Positions 1 through 8,800 of a stretch of DNA of 14,635 nucleotides are shown piece after piece. The stretch spans positions 403,925 to 418,559 of the forward strand of contig NW_019091564.1 in the NCBI RefSeq assembly GCF_001949145.1, in the 5' to 3' direction. A program made the position numbers and the translations under genes. Source of the DNA: Acanthaster planci (lineage: Eukaryota; Echinodermata; Asteroidea; Valvatida; Acanthasteridae). Position 1 is the first letter of the stretch; each line of letters opens with the position of its first letter. Below the pieces are notes generated by a model. The model saw only the letters and a list, made by a program, of their open reading frames with translations. It was not told the origin of the DNA and made no database searches.

Positions 1-77
1 GGCAACACCCTCTACATAAGCTGGGTGCTTCCCCATCAACACCCTAGAAGATAAGTGACAAACCAGCCATTAATTAA

Positions 78-262
78 AACCCCTTCATGGTGGGATTATT
101 TTGACCCTGACTGCTGGGCTGTGGTATGCCCTGAATGGAGGGTTTTGTCCAGCAGCAGGCCCCATTGAACCAGCAGCTGCATGGTGAATAGACTGTATGT
201 GTGGTATGCACTAATCCTCACACAATGGTGCGGTAGTAGCAGTCCTCCTTGGCGAAGGGGTT
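78..262. repeat. Short inverted repeat, possible piggyBac-like MITE remnant
   Basis: AACCCCTTC at 78-86 is inverted as GAAGGGGTT at 254-262, with TTAA directly outside on the left (74-77) and overlapping on the right (261-264). The right end, GGCGAAGGGGTTAA, resembles the tip of the element at 9521-9944. The left end has two extra A, so this is a weak call. Confidence 0.3.
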
Positions 263-264
263 AA

Positions 265-1013
265 GCAAGCTTGGGGAACTGCACATCAGGACAGATAGAA
301 ATGATTCCAACACTGAATGGGAAAGTGGCTTCTACTTTGCTTTCAATAGGAAACTGGACCTCATTGTTCTGGGAGTCAGCAAACTGTGTTATCCATTTCC
401 AATTTCCCAGTGTCTAATTCTGGGCTGTCCTGATGAGTCAGAGGGCTGGCCTGCAAGAGTTCGAAAAGTGCCTGATTCAAAGTCTGTAGAGCTTTGAATT
501 TTGTGGAACAGAATTCCACATCTCCAAGATGGTTGCCAGAGAAAAGATCAATTGTACTTTAAATGCGTTGTGCCAGTCTTTGCAAAATATTTGTGACTCA
601 ATGGGCAAAACAGTTGTTGGAGTCCTATACAATCGAATCAAATCGTCAAAATCAAATGTCAAGTCCAAGTTGGTGGTGATGTAAAAAGTTCTGATTACAA
701 ATAAGCACATTCTGAAGAACGCCAAAAGGAGCAGTTTTGTTTTTAGTTGGTTGTCTGTATTTGAATTTAATGCTGGTATCGACCAAGTGATGTGAGGGAA
801 AATATTAGGATTAATGTCAAAAAAGAAAATTAAATGATAAACATTCCCGTACACAAAGAAATGTCATTTTCACTTTGCCGTCATGTGCCATGTTAACTTA
901 CTGGTTAGTAGCCTTCCTCTTTGATCATTTCTCTTGTTGGTTGCACTGTATATAATCAGCCTACTCTATATATCAGGAAGGCTAACTAACACTGCAGGTA
1001 CTTGTATGTTATG
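265..1013. other. Flanking DNA, nothing recognised
   Basis: Open frames of 82 codons on the plus strand and 125 codons on the minus strand exist here. Neither resembles a known family, and neither is bounded by convincing splice sites that I could tie to a gene. Confidence 0.5.
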
Positions 1014-1209
1014 TATCCGGTTCGTAAGTGTGATGTCACTTCAGTTTAAACCACACCCACTGCACACGTGCACTGCACATAGGGTTACATGCATTGATCG
1101 CCGTTTACATGGAACAGGAAGTTAACGCGCAACTTCAGCGATCGTCCAATGGGAGCCTGCAAATCGTGGCGCGTCTGCCTTTTTGACGAAGTCACTTACG
1201 AACCGGATA
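1014..1209. mobile_element. MITE-like element with 17-base terminal inverted repeats
   Basis: TATCCGGTTCGTAAGTG at 1014-1030 is perfectly inverted at 1193-1209, giving a 196-base unit with no coding content. The interior is richer in CpG (for example AACGCGCAAC, GTGGCGCGTC) than its surroundings. No obvious flanking duplication was found, so the superfamily is unknown. A folded regulatory structure is an alternative. Confidence 0.55.
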
Positions 1210-2466
1210 GTGTCATTCAGGAACCAGAATGGTTACACAACGTTCATGGATGAGTACAGATTAACCACTCACTTTGAGTAATCTGCTCCGAGCGGAACAA
1301 AAGAGGCTGTTTTTTTGTTACTCACTGCATAGGCGCGCCATGAGGGGCGCAAGTATATGCACATTTGATGCGGAGCACACTGAGTACTGTCTTTCTTTTG
1401 CTGGTTGGGGGTGTGCACTTCAGCTCGGGGCGGATAGTACCCACTCAATCGGTTAAAAGGGAGCCATATTGTGACGTGTGTATGTCATAGTCATTTGTGA
1501 ACCTTCGAAAGGGAAGTGCTTACCAAAGGAGCCTCCGTTGCTAGGATAATGGCACCCTCTCTTGGTCCTGCTTAGGGCAGATAGACTGACCCGAGGAGAC
1601 GTCGTAATGTGGTGGTTTGCACTCACAAACGTGCTCTTAAAGCTAGACATACCAGTATACGTGCAGTTAGCAAATCACGACAATCCATTGGTTGTAGAGG
1701 AAGTAAAGCATGCATATCACCTGTCCATGGGTGTTGTGCCATTACAGTGATTGGCCTCTTATTCTGGTTGCCAAGTTGCTTTAGCATGGAGTTTTACTCC
1801 ACTGTTCACTGCTTCTAATACGCAGGGTTTTCAGTTGTTATAGCTTCATCCTTCCTGTTGGCCTTAGAATATAACCCGTCCACTCATTTTACTTGTAACT
1901 CGGAGCCCAGTTTCTGCAAAGTATTTTGTGGCTTTTGAAATTACTATTTTGTATAGTGTAAAATATAGAGGGGCTGATGATAAACTGTTCAAAAATAATT
2001 CCTTCATTTCCAGGGTTTTTGTAGAAATTATTCATTTTGTCACCTTGAATTTACTTTTGTTTTCAAATTTTTTCTATTAGATTTGTTAATTGTTTCCCCC
2101 CCCCAAAAAAAAGCTCACCGGCATTTTACAATTAAGTTGGCTTGGTGTGCAATCCATAGGTACCAATTGTTATCAAGAGAAAAGGCTAAAATTGTTTTCA
2201 TTCCAAGGTAAGTCATTCCAACATGAAAATGAGAGTATGAACTCGGCCATCAAACAAAACATTTGAACATGAAAGCCAAGGTCAATTGGAACAGTCTGTA
2301 AAGTGCAGATAACATACCAGTAGCATTTCAACTTTATTCATACCTGTGATTTGATCTGGTGGTTTATGGGCATGTGTTTGAGTCAAGGGTAATACAAAAT
2401 TTTAATAGATTTAGTATTTGTGATAGAAAAATTTACTTTTTGCATATGTCTCCTACTCGACAAAAA
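1210..2466. other. Flanking DNA, nothing recognised
   Basis: No gene recognised. A run of nine C followed by nine A lies at 2096-2113. The first 400 bases are richer in CpG than the rest but no promoter could be assigned. Confidence 0.5.
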
Positions 2467-2560
2467 AAAGGTCTATCTTGTGATTTTTCCACAACTTGCG
2501 GACCATACTGAAAATACAGTGTCAACATACACATTAGGGTAAGGGCAATACCTATTATCT
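2467..2560 (+). repeat. Direct repeat copy A (SINE-body-like)
   Basis: CTTGCGGACCATACTGAAAATA and, 22 bases on, GTAAGGGCAATACC match, in the same order, the copy at 3047-3140. This is a diverged interspersed repeat present twice about 580 bases apart. No tRNA-like head is visible on this copy. Confidence 0.5.
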
Positions 2561-2833
2561 TATAAGTAAACTTGAATTCTCAGTTCTGATTGGTTGATCC
2601 ATGGCAACAGACTGTGATATATAACTTTATTGCACAGTTCGTATCAAACCCCGCATAGTGCACTATTCTAATTCAGAGCATCGCATTATTCTACGCTGCA
2701 AGCAAAACGCACAGCTGCAAAATTTACTGCAACTTCAAAGGTGGCGCATTTGGGCGCATAGGCCCCTTATAACATTTTTACTGAGCGGCAAGTTCGCTTG
2801 AAGATAAATTGGTTATGCTCGCACTCGGAGGAA

Positions 2834-2874
2834 CACAGAATAATGTATACTGCAGTGCGTCACATTATTCTGTG
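2834..2874. repeat. Perfect 13-base hairpin within a MITE-like stretch
   Basis: CACAGAATAATGT (2834-2846) pairs perfectly with ACATTATTCTGTG (2862-2874) across a 15-base loop. Pairing continues outward four bases with one mismatch. The surrounding 2577-2905 stretch, beginning CAGTTCTGATTGGTTGATC, is richer in CpG than its neighbours. It carries a second related copy of the right arm (CATTATTCTACGCTGC near 2685), which suggests an old composite element. Confidence 0.5.
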
Positions 2875-2949
2875 CTCCACTTCCTCTCATAATGACTAAT
2901 AATATGAAACATCTCCCTGACGCAAAGCTAAATTGATTTTTTTGCCAGG

Positions 2950-3140
2950 TAGCCATTCCCCGCTACACTGGATTCGAGCCCGCCACCATGCCTTGGTAAA
3001 CTCTGCACTATAAGCAACAAGTCATAGGTTAGAATCCTGCCCAAACAAGCTTTTGATCTTGTTCCAAGTCTTGGACCACACTGAAAATATTACATGTATA
3101 TGTATGTGAATATTTCCAATGTAAGGGCAAACCCTAAAAT
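2950..3140 (+). mobile_element. tRNA-SINE-like repeat with direct repeat copy B
   Basis: A degenerate B box, GGTTAGAATCC at 3027-3037, is followed by the repeat body (CTTGGACCACACTGAAAATA, GTAAGGGCAAACCC) that also occurs at 2467-2560. On the minus strand a second tRNA-like pattern exists in the same DNA, with B-box-like GGCTCGAATCC at 2970-2980 and an A-box-like TTGCTTATAGTG upstream. Orientation of the head is therefore uncertain. Confidence 0.4.
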
Positions 3141-3428
3141 AAAATGAACATTTCTCCAAAGCCAGATTAACATCGCTGAACGACCATCTTGCCAATTCAG
3201 TGACTTTTATTTCCCACATTGTTATTTACAAAATAAATGGGTGTTTTTGTGCACAAGGCTCGTTAATGAAAAACCAAAACATCAATTAAATGCATTCTTA
3301 AAATGAGTCCCCAAATATAATACAGGAATCAACACAAAACCAGCAACCACAGTAATGTTTTAAAAGGTTTCAAAATGTACGGTGCCTTATCATGAAGCTG
3401 TTATGTATTTAATTTCAAGCACAAACAG

Positions 3429-3510
3429 TTGATCTTCGCAATGGCTCGATCTTCTCAATTGATCGATCTTCGCATTGGCTCGATCTTGCACGATCTGTCG
3501 ATCTTATTGC
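3429..3510. repeat. CGATC-rich short tandem duplication
   Basis: A 23-base unit, GATCTTCGCA(A/T)TGGCTCGATCTT, occurs at 3431-3453 and 3465-3487 with one mismatch, 34 bases apart. Further CGATCT copies follow up to about 3504. CGATC occurs six times in about 70 bases. Confidence 0.75.
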
Positions 3511-5528
3511 ACAATTTGCTAATTTTGTCATCGGCTATAAGCCTTTTCTTTCTGTATGCGGTTTGGAAGAGTTTTAAAAAAGGAAAGTAAAGTTGGAGAT
3601 TTCGTGCGGGATCAACTGATAGCACAATGTAATTACACCTTTATGCTCTTCGACCGATAGTGCCATTCACACCCATCATACATACAAGTACAGGTACTTA
3701 CACAAGATATTGATTAAAATGAAGTGCTATTACACAGTGACCATATTTTTATTTCTGCCAATATAGAACTAGTTTGACAATGCAAACTGGCAAACATTTC
3801 TTGATTTGAGAAAATGAAATACTAACAGTGAAAGTGGGCAGGAGCGATCTCATCAAACAGCTACAGTCGGCAGTAACGTGTGGCTATAGAAAGTGGCTGC
3901 CATACATGCATGTGTTATTCCCAGGGCACTGTCAATACTTCAGGTCACTGCCTAGCCATACAACAAACCAAAAATTTGAATCCTACTAAAGCATTCAGAA
4001 GTATTAAAGATTAGGAAGGTCATAGACATCTTTCAAATATACACTAATATACAATGTATACATGGATAACTGCAACTGTATTAAGAGTTGTCCAGTTTCC
4101 TTAAACAGTTTGGATAAATTTAGCAGGTCACTCATTGAGAAAGAAATCAAAAATATGGTTTTACACTTTTAATAATTTTTATACCAATTAATTATTTGAT
4201 GGCAAATCACAAGCAAATTCGCCAGGGCTCATTTTTACCAATCAAATATTTGGAACACAACGTCCAAGAAACTACAATATTTCCATGAGCATGGCTTTAA
4301 CCGTCACAATTTGTTAGACTTTTTCAATTGTAAAATTTCAAAGTGGTGGCAAAGTAAAGTCTTTCATGTGTACTTGTAATGTAAATGTATGCAGATGCAC
4401 TGCACTAGTGTTTTGCCTCTAAAATGTTTGAGACTACTCACAGACATGCCCTGCAATGAACCTCCGAGTACATAACATTTTTTACCCTTCTTTATGATTG
4501 ATATTACTTTATATCTGTTGCAATCAAGACAAATGTTTAAGAGGGGTCAGCAGGATGTGTTAGCAATAAAGGACAGTTTAAATTTAATACAATCTGGGAA
4601 GTAATTTCACTGGTTCCCAGACATTTTTAATTCATCAATCTACCCTGGTAAATTTCAAACAAACTCTGGACATACGGGACCTGGCTATGAGGAAATAAAT
4701 TACTTTGCCATTATGGTAAGATGGAATGATTTTCCATGGGAAGGGAAAAGACTTAAAAAATAAGTCAACCTTTCAACCTGAAGGAAAAAAGGAGCATTTA
4801 CAATTTTCTGGCAAAAATACTATACATAACGTGAAACGCAAAGCCATCTGACTTCGCTCTCCAGTAGCTCTCCATGTGAAAACAAATAGGTGGCACGTCA
4901 TTTAGGTTTCACTGGGACAAATCACATCTACAGACAGTAAGCCAGTTTGGTATTCGAACAGCGCATGCTTAAAATGAAGTGCGTTGGAGGTCATTGGGGA
5001 AATGCAACACGCTCAATGTTACTCTCGAAAGGTGCCAAAACAACAAAATGAAAATCATTCATTTAACTGATATTTGAAAACCTCTACACATTTCCCACAA
5101 AAATTTATGTACAAGTACGTATATATTAAAACTATTTAATCTTGAAAGATGCCAAATTCTGTTACACATTACTTTAAAATAACGGGGAGTAGGAGATTTG
5201 GCATGCGACAGGATACAATTAGCAGATCAGACTTGTCATTAGTTTGTACGGTCTTGCGACTTCATACACAATTCACTATCCACTCTGCATGTACATGTAT
5301 GTGATAGAACCACTTGTTAGATGACATTGTAAACATAATTCATGTTGATATTCCCATGATACTGCTGCATTACTGAACTATGCAACAGCCGGCAATGGCT
5401 CAAGATAGTTAATTATCCACATGTGTAACTATCATATGCAAAGCCTCTCTCAAACGAGATATAGAAACACTCATCTCAACACGCCCCATCCACAATGAAT
5501 AGCATATACAGCAGCACCTTTGAGGTTC
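3511..5528. other. AT-rich downstream flank of ykt6, nothing recognised
   Basis: No open frame above about 60 codons and no recognisable RNA or repeat. It may be partly distal 3' UTR of ykt6, since alternative ATTAAA signals on the minus strand occur within it (for example 5135-5140), or simply intergenic DNA. Confidence 0.5.
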
Positions 5529-5844
5529 TTTAATTAAGAATTCAAAGGAGGTTCAGAAGCAAGATGTCATAGACTGGCTACTCTGGTGCAAGGCTCCATT
5601 TCCTAAACATTCCATGCCACAGGGTCTGGGAGCCAGACCAAGATGACCGCGAAGTTAATAGTCTCAGTGATTCACCTGAGATATGATCTTGACTAGCCCT
5701 CACTGGAAAGGAGCCACCTGTTCATTACCATGGAATGTTTGTCAGCCCATGTTACATGTATTCCAAGTTAATCAACCAGCTGGCAGAGTCAATCACCAAG
5801 GTGACTGCTTGTCCTTACCTGTGCAGCGGTACGCAGGGTTTTTT
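5529..5844 (-). other. ykt6: ykt6 3' untranslated region, minimum candidate extent
   Basis: The bases after the TAG stop are presumed 3' UTR. The first possible poly(A) signal downstream is ATTAAA on the minus strand at 5529-5534; another lies at 5135-5140. There is no AATAAA nearby, so the transcript could end at either or run further. No cDNA evidence is available. Confidence 0.35.
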
Positions 5845-5880
5845 CTACTGGATGATGCAACAGGAATTTGTCTTTTTTGC
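5845..5880 (-). CDS. ykt6: ykt6 exon 7 coding part (lipid-anchor tail and stop)
   Basis: Eleven codons, AKKTNSCCIIQ, are followed by TAG (the stop reads as CTA at 5845-5847 on the plus strand). The acceptor is a strong pyrimidine tract ending TTTTCCTCTTAG. The double Cys is the known Ykt6 signature: the second Cys is the CAAX Cys for prenylation and the first is the reversible palmitoylation site. The exon was found by its NSCC motif and is too short to stand out as an open frame. Confidence 0.93.
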   Translation of the reverse strand, partial: AKKTNSCCIIQ

Positions 5881-8800
5881 CTAAGAGGAAAAGAAATGTA
5901 CAAAACACTTCTGGTTACCGAACCAAGCATAAAAGTGTATTTAAAAAATGACACTGGTGATATTGAGCCTGTTTATGACCACAGCAATTTGAATCCAAAA
6001 CTACACATAAGGAAAAATTCTTCTGGGCGGCCATTCAATAACACATCAAGTCATCCACCCCAACACACCCCCCACACACTGCCCCAACACACCGCCCGGA
6101 CACCCCCCCAAAAAACCTGATATTTGCAAATTCAATTCAATTTTACCAAATAAAGCATAAGGCAAAGATCTTTGGACCTAAAAATCACAATTGTGACTGA
6201 CTTTGACTTCAAACATGATTCAAGAATGCAAACCAATCACTCACGGTTTTATAGAATGTTTTTGACTGCGCACTGAGGTCATTGGATTTGGCTACCAGGT
6301 CGTCCAACTTTTCTCCCCGTTGTAGCATGGCATCTATTGTACTGTGCTGTGGACAAAGATTAACAAGGTACGCTATAAACTGCAGAATATTAAATGTATT
6401 CCAAAGGGAACATGTGACTTTTAGTAGTTGAAATTTGGAAAGCAACAAATTTATTCTGCCGGGAGAGACAAACAAATGATAGGGAAAGTCTAATCGGTGT
6501 CAAATCGACAAGAAGGAAAGGTGGTAATCGATGGATTGATGACTGTGGTATCTTTGATTGCTGGTTCGCAAGTTCGTGAGTCACACAGTTCCATCAATGT
6601 GTGCATTGCAGGGCACCACCAAGTATTTTGAATCTCCATGGAATCTGCTCGGACTGGAAGCATCCACTTCACCAACAAAGGCGAGACAGGCTGATGGGAA
6701 ATATTCCATCTAAGTTAACGGGTACAGACATGAAGATTGACATTTAGACAGAAATTGGCTGCGAGTGTCCAGCACATCCCAAGCCCAACGTGCATGGCCC
6801 TGTGTATGCTAATAGTACATGTATTTCCATGACAATAAGACACTGTTCTTACGTGTACATAAAACCCACAGATGTATACATGTATAACAAAATCTGGATT
6901 GCAATGCCTTTGAATGAAATAGAAGCCAACCAGTGGCCATTTGACCGAGCCGAACACAAATGCACGGGTTGGCTCGCTTGCCATTGTACCTGTTGACGCC
7001 AGGGAAAACAAAGGCGGGCATTGCCAGGCAAGCTTTGTATTCGGCTCAGCAAAATGGCCGCCAATGGATTCAATGATCTCTACAAGCTGATTAAGGGCAT
7101 TGCGAGTCCAGAACTCTGCTCCTAGACACTCACCATAATGATTTTGGTTTCATCCAAGTCACTCTGTAGTCTCATCATGGGGTCTGCCTTGGCTGGATTC
7201 TGTGGTGGAAAAGGTCAAGTGACAAGGCCGCAATTAGGGCATGAGGCTAAGGATCCATATGTTTCTAGAGTTTTGTCTCAGTCTTTGCCAATTGCAACTA
7301 TGTGGACACTTGCTGACAATGTCATAGTTGAAGCTGTATGAGCCTCTTTTGGACATGGCCTTCTAGACTCTACATCATGGGTGTGATTGAGGTGCCTTTT
7401 AACATTTTTCAATTAGTGTCATCAACGGATCCCAATGCTGCTTAAGTGGAAACCTTTTTCATATTCCCACCAGGTGGGATTCTCTGATATTGTCCTAGGA
7501 TTGAGACACAGTGGTGAGGTATGCTGCATTGGCCTTATGTGAGGTAGTGTCTATGAGCGTATCACAGTGCGACAAGGGTGCGTCTTTAATTATTTGAGGT
7601 CAAGCGGATGACTGCCAGCTAACAGACCAAGCCATTATGCCCTTCCCACTGCACACATGGGCTTTCTTCCAATGCCACACTGCATGCTACAGCTGTGCGC
7701 ATCGTAACACACATGCACGCATGTCGGACTTTTGCGCACGCATGGCTGTGATTGGTCAGAACACACTGGAGCAGTCTTAATGGATCGGTCTACTGGAGGA
7801 GAGACCCCTGCTTGAGTGGGATCACACTCACGCAAGCATGGGGGAGTCAGGATACCGTATCTGTGAAAGAGGTACATTTATGTAATGTACATACTACGAG
7901 CATGGTACTGTCAAAGTAACGGCTTCTATTTTCTGTTTGCCAAGTTAGTCTATTAATCCTAGAAGTCCTCAATCCTTGAACTGAACATCATTTTTCACGA
8001 GAACTTAACACAATCACAGAATTTTCAAAGTGAAAACTCGGTGTAACAAATAGCTAAACCATCTCAGAGTTCAAGGTTGCCAGCCAAAATGACTTGGTAG
8101 TTATTGCACTGCTGTTGACTGCCAAACAGGATACAAGACCTCTCAATAGAAAATGGTAATCGACCAACTCCCTGCACTCACAACAGAATCCAATACCTTG
8201 TCCAACACTTCACACCTCCCAACTGATCATCAATGCTAGCTGGTGAACATGAGAATGTGGAAGCACTACAACATAAGATGAGCCAAGCTTACATGTACCT
8301 GATAGTCTTCAAGGTATTTTTCCAAATTCTTGAATGTTATTGAGTCCTCGGCCGCAGTGGGCCACCTGCTGTTGGACACCTCAGTGGAGAACTCATCTAA
8401 GACCTGCAGATAACAAGAGACAGGCTGTCAGGTACCAGTGCTACAAAGTTGACAAAGAGAAAAGAACGAGAGAGTTGGCGTGGAGACCAACTCAAAGTAT
8501 CTCACCTAATCTCTCCCTTTATTCAAAGTTACAATATCCTACAATGTTCGCACAGATCAACTCATCCCAGAAACAGTTGGCCTAAAATCAAGTTCTAATT
8601 CTAAATATCAGTGGATGTACTAATAAATTAGATTTTCCTTTGACTTGCATCAGTACCGGTATATTCCATTCACAGAGTATGCTATGTAAGGAACTCACAT
8701 GTTGATGTCCTGCTGGTATTGTACACATAAATTATGCATTGTTTGCATTTCAACAATCCTTTGTATGACAAGCACAAGCTTTAGGTCTTTCAACTAAACT

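Noticed and set aside
477-854. A 125-codon minus-strand open frame.
   Set aside because: AT-rich, hydrophobic low-information protein without family resemblance or supporting splice context.
5683-6120. The longest plus-strand open frame (145 codons).
   Set aside because: It runs antisense across ykt6 exon 7 and through the low-complexity CCCCAACACA tract, and its protein has no recognisable family.
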